Of a DNA stretch of 64,000 nt, positions 17,311 to 25,690 are shown one piece after another. The stretch's first letter is position 1; every line of letters begins with the position of its first letter. The translations under genes were made by a program, and so were the position numbers. The DNA is from Ignavibacteria bacterium (GTDB taxonomy: Bacteria; Bacteroidota; Ignavibacteria; Tepidaquicellales; Tepidaquicellaceae). The stretch covers positions 310,001 through 374,000 of the forward strand of contig JADJAH010000006.1 in the NCBI GenBank assembly GCA_016704345.1, written 5' to 3'. The notes under the pieces are model-generated. The model was not told the origin of the DNA, searched no databases, and worked only from the letters and a program-made list of their open reading frames with translations.

Positions 17311-18906
17311 CTATTTGAAATTTGTTTTAAATACTTTCATTTCCTTTCCACCACAAATGGTATTGTGTTCCAGAATTGCACTTGTAACAAAGGTTAGCTC
17401 GTCACCATACTTAGCCATATATTCAGCAAACCAAAAATCATAAATAATAATATAGCTAACATTATTTTTCTTTAATAGAGAATTTAGTGAATCAAGGTTG
17501 TCATCCCATGTGTATTCCCTGTATTTAAGTACTTCCGGTGTCACAAGCCCTGCCATATCAATAACTCTGTTTTTGTTAAGGTAAATGATTGCACCAATAT
17601 CATTTACGGCAATTGTCTCTTCTCTGCCAACATTTTTGCTAACCCATTCTGCTAACCTGACCTGCTGATCGTTAATATTGTCTGTATTCCTTCCGTATGC
17701 AATTGCATACACTGTATAATAGATCAAAGACGCAATTATAATGGTTGCATATCTCTTTGGTTTGGGGGTGAGAAAATTTCTAATTCTGGCAAGTCTTGGC
17801 AACTGAATAAAAATTGACAAAAAATAAACTGCTGCAATGTTAACAAATGGAACAACCGGGATCATATACCTAACATGATGACGCCAGTTTGGGACTAGGA
17901 AAGATGAAACAAGAGGGAGCAGAAATATCCAAAGTAAAATCAATGTCATGTTTCCGAATTCACCTCTCATCAATTTCTTTAAGTTCAAAAGCAGATAAAC
18001 GAATCCGGCAAGATAGAGCAGTCCTGTAACAAGATTATCTCTGCAAAAATATACTGCAACAATCCTCAGATATGTCAACCCCGGGAGAATATGGAGATCC
18101 CCGCCCTGACCCCGGAATGTATTTGGAAAGAAATGGCCGCTAACTTTGTAACTGAAAATGAAGTAAGGCAATGCAATCACAAGAAACAAGAAACAGCTAA
18201 CAAACAGCTTTAGAAAATTTGCTCTTAAGCTCTTTTCTTTAATACAGTTAAATACTCGGAGCGCAACATAAATTGAGAACAAAAGAATACCTTCCGGTCT
18301 GGAGATTGTGCAAAGTGCCAGTAAAATAGAAGTACCATATATCTCAGAAGGTTTGCCCTTATTGACTACATAATTATATATTGCCCAGATTGTGAAAAAT
18401 GTGAACATAGAAGTTTCCATCCCTGACATTCCTGCCCATACAAATCGACCTGAAAAAACAGTCAGCAGTCCTGTTAACAGAGAGGCATCATAGATATCAA
18501 TACCCAACTTTTCAATTAGCTTCTTGATCTCAGTGCCTGAGAATATTGAGAGTGATAGTTTGAATATTAGAATACATGAGAGTATGTGAAATACAACTGA
18601 GATGAAGATTGAATTGAAGATAAAGTTGTCAGATACAAAAGATGCAGCTGCAAGGATTATGACATACAAAGGGGAAGTAGTACCTGCTGTGGGTTCACCG
18701 ACATTATATTCGAAGAAATGTCCATTTGAAAAATTATCTGCAAACTGAAAATGTATCCATGTGTCATCCAAGGGCACACCCATCTGTCCTTCCGTGAAGT
18801 AAAACTGGAACAACAGAAAAACTGTGTACGACAGAAGGCAACAGCCAATAATTGTCAGTATGTATTTTCTTTCTTTCAAACTATTTCCAAAAAAAAAGGC
18901 GATCAT
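17311..18906 (-). CDS. GT-C fold membrane glycosyltransferase, AftB-like
   Basis: About 522-531 residues with many membrane segments. After the first segment it has PLDDTWIHFQFADNF, then NGHFFEYNVGEPTAGTTSPLY, and later WAGMSGMETSMF and ISRPEGIL: the acidic first-loop pair and following motifs resemble mycobacterial AftB-type arabinofuranosyltransferases that use decaprenyl-phosphoryl-arabinose. Next to a DPPR-synthase-like gene, this suggests transfer of a pentose from a lipid carrier onto an envelope glycan. The start is doubtful: ATG 18906 lies in the loop of a terminator-like hairpin and codes a Phe run from its T-tract, so TTG 18879 (MKERKYIL...) is a likely alternative. Confidence 0.75.
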   Translation of the reverse strand: MIAFFFGNSLKERKYILTIIGCCLLSYTVFLLFQFYFTEGQMGVPLDDTWIHFQFADNFSNGHFFEYNVGEPTAGTTSPLYVIILAAASFVSDNFIFNSIFISVVFHILSCILIFKLSLSIFSGTEIKKLIEKLGIDIYDASLLTGLLTVFSGRFVWAGMSGMETSMFTFFTIWAIYNYVVNKGKPSEIYGTSILLALCTISRPEGILLFSIYVALRVFNCIKEKSLRANFLKLFVSCFLFLVIALPYFIFSYKVSGHFFPNTFRGQGGDLHILPGLTYLRIVAVYFCRDNLVTGLLYLAGFVYLLLNLKKLMRGEFGNMTLILLWIFLLPLVSSFLVPNWRHHVRYMIPVVPFVNIAAVYFLSIFIQLPRLARIRNFLTPKPKRYATIIIASLIYYTVYAIAYGRNTDNINDQQVRLAEWVSKNVGREETIAVNDIGAIIYLNKNRVIDMAGLVTPEVLKYREYTWDDNLDSLNSLLKKNNVSYIIIYDFWFAEYMAKYGDELTFVTSAILEHNTICGGKEMKVFKTNFK

Positions 18907-18914
18907 ATCGCCTT
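18889..18914 (-). terminator. Hairpin with T-tract downstream of the acyl-CoA mutase gene
   Basis: On the minus strand AAGGCGAT, loop ATG, ATCGCCTT, followed by a run of T (nine in a row counting the two in the stem). This is a standard intrinsic terminator for the mutase gene ending at 19048. It also encloses the first possible start codon of the downstream glycosyltransferase. Confidence 0.75.
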
Positions 18915-19047
18915 AAATTTTTCAATCAAATTGAGTTTCATAATTTCATTTTAAGTCTTAAGTGTACAGACAGCTTTGATTCACAATTCGAATCTGAAAA
19001 TCCGTTAGCCGGATCACTGCATGAATTACAATGTATAAACAACCGGC

Positions 19048-20711
19048 TTAAAAGACTGCCTGTTCTTCATACACACCAAACACTTCTTTAAGCTCGGCAC
19101 ACATCTCTCCAAGTGTTACATATTTCCTTGCGCAATCAAGCACTCGCGGCATAAGGTTTGTTCCGTCAGCAGCTGATTTTCTGAGCTCGGCAAGTGCCTT
19201 ATCGACTTCTTCCTGATTTCTTGATGCTTTAAGTTCCTTCAATCTCTTTACTTGTTTCTCTTCAACATCTTTTGAGATAGAGAGAATAGGTATTTCAATT
19301 TTTTCGTTTTCTTCAACAAAATCATTTATACCAACAACTATTTTTTCTTTCCTGTCTAGCTCTTGTTGATATTTGTAAGCCGCATCAGCTATCTCCCGTT
19401 GGAAGAAACCATTCTCGATGCATGCTATGACTCCGCCCTGAGAGTCGATAAGATCAAAATACTTTTCAGCTTCCGCTTCAATGTCATCCGTTAGTTTTTC
19501 AACATAATAGCTTCCCCCGAGAGGATCAGCTACATTAATAACTCCATGTTCGTAAGCTATAATTTGCTGAGTTCTTAAGGCGATCTTTACTGCCTTGTCT
19601 GAAGGAAGAGCGAGTGTCTCATCCATAGAATTGGTATGAAGGCTTTGTGTACCTCCCAAAACTCCGGCAAGCGCTTCAATTGCAGTTCTTACTATGTTGT
19701 TCTCGGGTTGCTGTGCTGTAAGCGAGCAACCGGCTGTTTGAGTATGGAATCTAAGCTGCCAGGACTTCGGATTCTTAGCTCCGTATTTGTTTTTCATTCT
19801 CTTTGCATAGATCCTTCTTGCCGCTCTGAACTTAGCTATTTCTTCAAAAAAATCAAGATGCGAATTAAAGAAGTGTGAAATCCTCGGAGCGAATTCGTCA
19901 ACATCCATGCCTCTTTCAATGCAATGTTCAATATATGTGAATCCATCTGCAAGTGTGAAAGCAAGTTCCTGTGCTGCAGTAGAGCCGGCCTCTCTGATAT
20001 GGTATCCGCTTACACTGACCGGATTGAATTGCGGGACTTCCTTTGCCGAGTACTCAATCATATCCGTAATGATCCTCATAGATTCTTTAGGAGGATAGAT
20101 ATATTCTTTCTGGGCAATGTATTCTTTCAAAATATCATTCTGCAAAGTTCCGCGAAGTTTATTGAAGGACACGCCCTGCTTTTCCGCAACCGCAAGATAA
20201 AATGCATAAACCATTATGGCAGGGGAGTTGATAGTCATAGAAGTCGATACCTTATCCAGCGGAATTCCGTCGAAAAGAATCTCCATGTCCTGCAATGACG
20301 AAACTGCAACGCCGCAAATTCCTACTTCACCTTCAGATATCGGTGCATCAGAATCCCATCCCATCAAAGTGGGAAGATCGAACGCAGTTGAGAGTCCTGT
20401 CTGTCCATGCTCGAGAAGGTATTTGAATCTCTGATTCGTATCTTCAGGAGTTCCAAAACCTGCAAACTGTCTCATTGTCCATATTTTGCCGCGGTACATG
20501 TTATGGTGAATACCTCTTGTGTAAGGATATTCGCCAGGATAACCGACTTCTTTATAGTAGTTGATTTCTTTCGTGTCTTCGGGAGTGTAGCATATATCGA
20601 GTTCTCTTCCGCTTAAAGAAGTGAATTTCATTCCGTTGGTTTTGCTTTCGCGGCATCTTCCAGCCACTCAGCTTTAGATGTGCTTTTCTTTGGTTCTGCG
20701 GAATCTGGCAT
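19048..20711 (-). CDS. mcmA: Acyl-CoA mutase (methylmalonyl-CoA mutase type) large subunit, N-terminal frameshift
   Basis: Catalytic TIM-barrel subunit of a B12-dependent mutase, about 550 residues, without a B12-binding domain, so it belongs to the split-subunit type that needs a separate small subunit (not in the window). Seen: RGIHHNMYRGKIWTMRQFAGFG, GLSTAFDLPTLMGWDSD, TLQNDILKEY, SMRIITDM, HTQTAGCSLTAQQP, HTNSMDETLALP. ATG 20711 opens 27 codons (MPDSAEPKKSTSKAEWLEDA...) that end at TGA 20630-20628, while the rest is in another frame; adding one A at the GAATGA junction (about 20631) joins both. Otherwise the start would be ATG 20631. The residue aligned with substrate-contacting Tyr89 of the Propionibacterium enzyme is His, while the Arg in SMRI is kept. 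Confidence 0.9.
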
Positions 20712-20736
20712 ATTGATATTCAGTTAAAAATTGAAG

Positions 20737-20744
20737 CAAATATA
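20737..20744 (-). promoter_or_regulatory. Candidate Bacteroidota-type -7 promoter element
   Basis: TATATTTG on the minus strand, 26 bases upstream of ATG 20711 of the acyl-CoA mutase gene. Confidence 0.45.
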
Positions 20745-20870
20745 GTGTAATCATGTTGGAAATGGAATCCAATTTATGCTGAAAGTTGAGAACCGATCAC
20801 ATTGCCCTCGAAAACGTTTTACTTAAAATTTAATTAGTTCGAACCATTTACATAGAACAAAATCATTTCC

Positions 20871-20919
20871 GCTTTCTTTTGAACCCTTCGGCAAGCTCAG
20901 GGCAGGCTCAAAAGAAAGC
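20871..20919. repeat. REP-like palindrome
   Basis: Perfect 12-bp outer arms GCTTTCTTTTGA / TCAAAAGAAAGC (20871-20882 and 20908-20919) around CCCTTCGGCAAGCTCAGGG, a core that closely resembles the CCTTCGACAAGCTCAGG repeat common in environmental bacteria. Confidence 0.75.
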
Positions 20920-21091
20920 TTGGTAAACCTGCCCGCGAAGCAGCAATGACAATTGTACTGCCAATTAAGCAGGCGGGGAAAAGTCGCCCGCCCGTCTGCC
21001 TCACACTCTTTACTTCTGAATAATCGATGCCGGGCAGACTGCCGCATAATTGCCTGCCTGGGCGTTCTTAGCATAAGTTTCATTGTGGTTT

Positions 21092-21243
21092 CGGCAGACA
21101 GGCCTAAAAATTGCTCGCAATGGCTGCAAGAATTTAACTCCTCGCCCGACAGAAGAGCGCTGTCGGGCTTCGTCAAACAGAAATTCTCACTACGCCATTG
21201 CTCACAATTTTTTAACAGCAATTATACGAAGGCCTGTCTGCCG
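21092..21243. repeat. MITE-like inverted-repeat element, about 152 bp
   Basis: Terminal inverted repeats of 14 bp, perfect: CGGCAGACAGGCCT (21092-21105) and AGGCCTGTCTGCCG (21230-21243). Inside, imperfect arms pair (AATTGCTCGCAATGG near 21109 with CCATTGCTCACAATT near 21196; AGAATTT with AAATTCT) and the centre is a perfect 9-bp hairpin GCCCGACAG / CTGTCGGGC (21144-21152 and 21160-21168). No coding capacity. Its right end is also the first unit of the tandem array. Confidence 0.7.
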
Positions 21244-21660
21244 TCATGCATTTTCAAATCAGTAGGCATTTTGACAGGCAGGCCTGTCTGCCGTCATGCA
21301 TTTTATTGGGACATTTCAAATCAGTAGGCATTTTGACAGGCAGGCCTGTCTGCCGTCATGCATTTTCAAATCAGTAGGCATTTTGACAGGCAGGCCTGTC
21401 TGCCGTCATGCATTTTCAAATCAGTAGGCATTTTGACAGGCAGGCCTGTCTGCCGTCATGCATTTTCAAATCAGTAGGCATTTTGACAGGCAGGCCTGTC
21501 TGCCGTCATGCATTTTCAAATCAGTAGGCATTTTGGCGCAGCCTGTCTGCGCATGCATTTCATCGTAGAAACGTTACTTAAGTGCCATGCATTTCAATCA
21601 GTAGGCATTTTGACAGGCAGGCCTGCTTGCCCACTGGCCATTGAAGTGTGAAATGCATAC
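21231..21660. repeat. 50-bp tandem repeat array
   Basis: Units begin GGCCTGTCTGCCGTCATGCA and end TTTTGACAGGCA. Starts at 21231, 21281, 21343, 21393, 21443 and 21493; the second unit has a 12-bp insertion (ATTGGGACATTT region) and is 62 bp long, the others are 50 bp and nearly identical; the sixth decays and further degenerate pieces extend to about 21660. Each unit junction forms a palindrome GACAGGC-AG-GCCTGTC, and each unit contains ATGC...GCAT. Units abut directly, so there are no spacers. Confidence 0.9.
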
Positions 21661-21962
21661 CAGCAGGCAGGCGGGTTGTTTTTCCGAATCGAAAAACTCC
21701 TAATGCTCCAGCTTTATTTCGATATAGTTTTCGTCAGTTATGAGAATATTCATTAATTGTTAATGTCGATTGACGAGTGTAGAGGTTATCTAGATTAATG
21801 GGTTAATGAATTTGTCTCTTCAAAATCTATTGTGTTGGCATTTTGAGTTATCGCTCAAATGTCTATTTGATTCTTGATTGATTTAATCAGAGCATAGCAA
21901 TATTTTGAATTGTTCATATCAAAAAAATCATTTCCCAAGTTAACTTCGTAAAGGAGAATAAA

Positions 21963-24752
21963 ATGAAAATCGTTTTCGTTTTTTTTCTAATGTTTAGTTT
22001 ATCAACAACATCCATAACTAATGCAGCGCTTACCGGAACTAAAACAATACCGGGCAATTATCCAACAATTGCAGATGCTATTGCCGACCTGAATTTTCAG
22101 GGCGTAGGTACTGGCGGTGTAGTCTTCAACGTCGCAGCGGGACATTCTGAATCGGCAGCAAATCTTGTTATTTCAATTACAACAAGTCCGACAACTTCAT
22201 CGAATACAGTCGTTTTTCAAAAGTCCGGTGTAGGTGCAAATCCACTGATAACCGCGGCGCCGGGAACATCGGCAACTGCAGACGCCATTATCAAAATTGC
22301 CGGTGATGATTATATCACTTTTGATGGAATTGATCTGCTTGATCCTGCAACTAATTCAGGCAATGCAATGATGGAATGGGGATATTCCCTAATGAGAGCC
22401 GATTCTACAGATGGTACACAGTATGTTACGATCAAAAATTGCACAGTTGTTTTGCAAAAAATAAACACCGCATCTATCGGCATATACATTGCAAACCGCG
22501 ATACAAACGGAATAACTTTTGGTGCTATTGATGAAAGAGGTCAGAACAGTTACAACCGGATCTACGGTAATACAATAGCAAATGTGTACAAGGGAATAGT
22601 TGCCATCTCTTCATCTCTTGCAAGAGACGTTGACAATGAAATTGGAGTCAACGGGCAAACTGCAAACAATATAACAAACTGGGGCGGCAGTACTTTAGCC
22701 AGCGAAGGGATAAGATGCGAGGGACAAATCAATCTGAAAATCAACAACAATGAAATCAACGGTGGCTCGGGAACAACAAATGCTGTTGTTGGTATAATAG
22801 CTACTCTCTTTGGCACAACGGCACTTGCACCAAATTATGAAATCAGCCACAATCATGTGACTGTCACTTCAAGTTCTTCATCAAGTGCTACTTATGGAAT
22901 CCGGGCACTTGCAACAGCAGATACCGTGCGGATACATCACAACATTGTTGAGAATTGTGTTACGAACCATACAACCTCTGCGTTCTACGGTCTTACCCAT
23001 GATGGCACCGGTACTTCAGAAGCAGTATACATTTATAACAACATTGTCAGAAACAATACGCATTCAGGTACAGGTTCTGCCAATCTTCTTTCAGGAAACG
23101 GTACTTTTAATTCTCTGTTGATACGAGCCAATCAAGTTTACGGCAATCAGAAGTCCGGAGCAAGCGGAACAATGAACTGCATTCTTGCAAGCACATCTTC
23201 CGTTGAATGTGATTCAAATCAAATTTACAATAACTCTATTCCGGGTTCTTCAGGAACAGCCGCAAGCACAATCTACGGATACATTAACAGCGGAAGTCCT
23301 CCAACGGAAAGTGTTCACAACAATACAATCTACAATCTCTCCATCGGCGGAGGAAGCACATCGGCTTCTGTATTAGCGACTGGTATCCGAACAAATTCAG
23401 CATCAACAACAGTAAAGAATATTTTTGAGAATCAGATTTACGGCATCAGTACTATTGGTGGAAACACAACTACCGGGGGAGCATACGGAATTTACAGTTC
23501 TATCGGAGCCGATGCGAAGATATACAGAAACAGGATTTACAACATCACTAATACCGGCTCAGCAGGAACTGCAGGCGGCTGCTGGGTTTCTTCCGGTACA
23601 GCAGTTTCGGTTTACAATAATTTCATTTCTCAGATCAAAGCTCCGAATTCCGGAAATCCAATTGCAGTAACAGGCATCAACATAACAAGCACTACAGCAA
23701 ACAGCATTGTGAAAGTCTATTTTAATTCTGTCTATCTCAATGCATCCGGAGGTTCTACATTTGGATCGGCCGGGCTCTCAGTAACTGCAAGTGCAACAAG
23801 TACAACTGCGGCACTCGATCTGAAAAATAATCTTATCATTAATCATTCGGCTCCGGGAAGTCTCAGCGGTCAGTCCGTCGCTTACAGGAGAAGCAGTGTT
23901 AATCTGCAGAATTTCGGCAGTGAATCAAATTACAATCTCTTCCATGCCGGGACGCCGTCATTCAACAGGCTTATTTTCGTTGATGGTGTCAACGGTGACC
24001 AGACAATTGATTCATATAAGACTAGAGTTGCACCGAGAGAAGCAAATTCCAATTCAGATACAGTATCATTTCAAAGTGTTGCAAACGGCGACTTGCATAT
24101 TGCCGGAGGATCAATTGGAAATTCGATCTTAGTTGGAATGCCAATAGCCGGAATCACTAATGACTATGACAACGACACCAGAAGCCTGACCTATCCGTAT
24201 AAGGGTGCTGATGAATCAACCGCAATAACAATTCCTGTCCTCAACCTCACTTTGAATCTTGAAGCATGTTCACCGATGCAGGATACAATAACTGTTTACT
24301 TGAGAAATGCTGGCAGTCCATATGCAATTGTTGATGTAACAAAGGGAAATCTCAGCCCTTCAGGTACTGTATCGCTGAATTTTCCAAATGCTGTTAATGG
24401 AGTCAATTACTATATCGTTGTAAAGCACAGAAACTCTGTTGAAACCTGGAGCAAGGCCGGGGGTGAAATGTTTTCATCAGGAGCTTTGAATTTTGATTTT
24501 ACTACAGCAGCATCGCAGGCTTATGGAAGTAATATGGTGCTTGTCGGCGGTGAGTATTCTATTTTTACGGGAGATGTTAATGATGACGATATAGTTGATG
24601 CCGCGGATGTGTCTTTAATTGATAATGATGCATTCAATTTCGTTTCAGGTTACGTTGTTACTGATCTAAACTGTGACGGTTCTGTTGACGGTACAGACGC
24701 TACTTTTGGTGACAACAATGCATTTAACTTTGTGGGAATTATAAGACCATAA
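21963..24752 (+). CDS. Secreted right-handed beta-helix protein with dockerin-like C-terminus
   Basis: 929 residues. Signal peptide (FVFFLMFSLSTTSITNAA), then GTKTIPGNYPTIADAIADLN, an opening typical of secreted parallel beta-helix proteins, followed by many NN-x-I-Y-N-type coils (for example SVHNNTIYNLSIGG, IYRNRIYNITN, VSVYNNFISQI) over about residues 100-720. The C-terminus has two EF-hand-like repeats, GDVNDDDIVDAADVSLIDND and DLNCDGSVDGTDATFGDNN, each followed by AFNFV, as in type I dockerins. Function may be surface adhesion or polysaccharide binding; no catalytic residues were identified. Clear Shine-Dalgarno AAGGAG before ATG 21963. A terminator follows. Confidence 0.85.
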   Translation: MKIVFVFFLMFSLSTTSITNAALTGTKTIPGNYPTIADAIADLNFQGVGTGGVVFNVAAGHSESAANLVISITTSPTTSSNTVVFQKSGVGANPLITAAPGTSATADAIIKIAGDDYITFDGIDLLDPATNSGNAMMEWGYSLMRADSTDGTQYVTIKNCTVVLQKINTASIGIYIANRDTNGITFGAIDERGQNSYNRIYGNTIANVYKGIVAISSSLARDVDNEIGVNGQTANNITNWGGSTLASEGIRCEGQINLKINNNEINGGSGTTNAVVGIIATLFGTTALAPNYEISHNHVTVTSSSSSSATYGIRALATADTVRIHHNIVENCVTNHTTSAFYGLTHDGTGTSEAVYIYNNIVRNNTHSGTGSANLLSGNGTFNSLLIRANQVYGNQKSGASGTMNCILASTSSVECDSNQIYNNSIPGSSGTAASTIYGYINSGSPPTESVHNNTIYNLSIGGGSTSASVLATGIRTNSASTTVKNIFENQIYGISTIGGNTTTGGAYGIYSSIGADAKIYRNRIYNITNTGSAGTAGGCWVSSGTAVSVYNNFISQIKAPNSGNPIAVTGINITSTTANSIVKVYFNSVYLNASGGSTFGSAGLSVTASATSTTAALDLKNNLIINHSAPGSLSGQSVAYRRSSVNLQNFGSESNYNLFHAGTPSFNRLIFVDGVNGDQTIDSYKTRVAPREANSNSDTVSFQSVANGDLHIAGGSIGNSILVGMPIAGITNDYDNDTRSLTYPYKGADESTAITIPVLNLTLNLEACSPMQDTITVYLRNAGSPYAIVDVTKGNLSPSGTVSLNFPNAVNGVNYYIVVKHRNSVETWSKAGGEMFSSGALNFDFTTAASQAYGSNMVLVGGEYSIFTGDVNDDDIVDAADVSLIDNDAFNFVSGYVVTDLNCDGSVDGTDATFGDNNAFNFVGIIRP

Positions 24753-24783
24753 TAGACAGAGTAGATTCGCAGTATTAAATATT

Positions 24784-24813
24784 AAGCCCGGTTGTTTTTC
24801 AACGACCGGGCTT
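24784..24813 (+). terminator. Rho-independent terminator
   Basis: 9-bp stem AAGCCCGGT / ACCGGGCTT (24784-24792, 24805-24813) followed by TCTTGTTTT, just after the beta-helix gene. Confidence 0.85.
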
Positions 24814-25009
24814 CTTGTTTTGGTAAGATGTTTCGCTTAAACAATAGTTTACGCAGAATTAGTTGGTCACCACGTTATCTTAATGCATTCAGTATGGAAC
24901 ACACTTATGATTATCAATAAGCTAACAGGTCAATACACTTTTAATGCAAGTTGAAAAAAATTAACTGATGGATTTGGAACGTAATGTAATCCGGATTTAA
25001 TGTGTCGAT
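24814..25009. other. Intergenic region between two convergent terminators
   Basis: No gene or repeat recognised between the terminator of the beta-helix gene and that of the DUF937 gene; the whole gene-free stretch is 24753-25066. Confidence 0.6.
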
Positions 25010-25038
25010 AAAAAAAAAGAGCCATATAGCTATGGCCC
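25010..25038 (-). terminator. Rho-independent terminator for the DUF937 gene
   Basis: On the minus strand an 8-bp stem GGGCCATA / TATGGCTC with one G-U pair, loop of four, followed by nine T. Lies 29 bases past the DUF937 stop. Confidence 0.8.
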
Positions 25039-25066
25039 TTTCCGATAATACTTTTTAATTCTGTTG

Positions 25067-25651
25067 TTACTTTCCGCCCAATAGTGAACCAAGCACATCA
25101 CCGATTGAACCAAGTGGGTTCTGTTGTGTTGTTTGCTGTTGCTGTCCGCCGCTAAGGAAGCCGGTAATATCATCGAGAATATTTCCATCCGCATTCTGAT
25201 CGAGGAATGATGCAAATCCGGTTGAACCTTCGGGATTGCTGTCTCGTTGTTTTGAAAGATAACCCAGGATAAGCGGCGCTACCAAAGGAATGATCTTCAT
25301 AGCCGTGCTCATGTTTAATCCAAGCTTATCTGACAATGCGTTTGAAAGCGAAGAACCGGAATTGCCTAGCAGACCGCCGAGGTTTGGATCGCCGTCAAGT
25401 TGTGATTTTTCATTTACCAATCCGTCAATGTTATTGAGAACTCCCGGATCGCCATACTTATTCAGAATATGATCAACTCTATCCTGACTGCCATATTCCT
25501 GTTTTTGCTTCATTAGTCCGCCAAGAATCATCGGAGCAATTATCGGAATTGCCTGCTGAATAATTCCGGGATCAATACCCAAAGATGAGCCGATCTTGTT
25601 TGATGCATCTCCCCCGAAATTATTGAGGAAATCGTTTATAAAGTCTGACAT
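25067..25651 (-). CDS. DUF937 domain protein
   Basis: 194 residues, glycine-, leucine- and asparagine-rich. It has two repeats of the pattern 'G-x-D-P/M-x-x-x-x-I-x-P-L/I-x-A-P-L/M-I-L-G' (IIQQAIPIIAPMILGGL about 29-45 and MKIIPLVAPLILGYL about 117-131), which defines DUF937 (YidB-like). A Gln-rich linker precedes the C-terminal GSIGDVLGSLLGGK. Function is not established; no signal peptide. Followed by its own terminator. Confidence 0.8.
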   Translation of the reverse strand: MSDFINDFLNNFGGDASNKIGSSLGIDPGIIQQAIPIIAPMILGGLMKQKQEYGSQDRVDHILNKYGDPGVLNNIDGLVNEKSQLDGDPNLGGLLGNSGSSLSNALSDKLGLNMSTAMKIIPLVAPLILGYLSKQRDSNPEGSTGFASFLDQNADGNILDDITGFLSGGQQQQTTQQNPLGSIGDVLGSLLGGK

Positions 25652-25690
25652 GATTTTTTTTTATTTATTATTAATGTGTTGCCTTAAAAT

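Larger units (their letters stand above)
20745..21962. other. Palindrome- and repeat-rich non-coding island
   Basis: About 1.2 kb without a credible gene between the mutase and the beta-helix gene. Reading frames here are artefacts of repeats; one minus-strand frame reads PALSLPKGS, the usual spurious translation of a widespread bacterial palindromic repeat. It contains a REP-like palindrome (20871-20919), smaller GC-rich hairpins (for example GGCGGG / CCCGCC at 20972-20992), a 152-bp inverted-repeat element (21092-21243) and a 50-bp tandem array (21231 to about 21660). From about 21690 the composition returns to AT-rich and leads into the next gene. Confidence 0.8.

Noticed and set aside
20823..21327. 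Protein-coding genes on both strands of the repeat island
   Set aside because: The frames come from palindromes and repeats (PALSLPKG-type translation); no start context, no domain, both strands open equally.
21231..21660. CRISPR array
   Set aside because: Repeats of 50 bp lie head to tail with no unique spacers and no cas genes are in the window.
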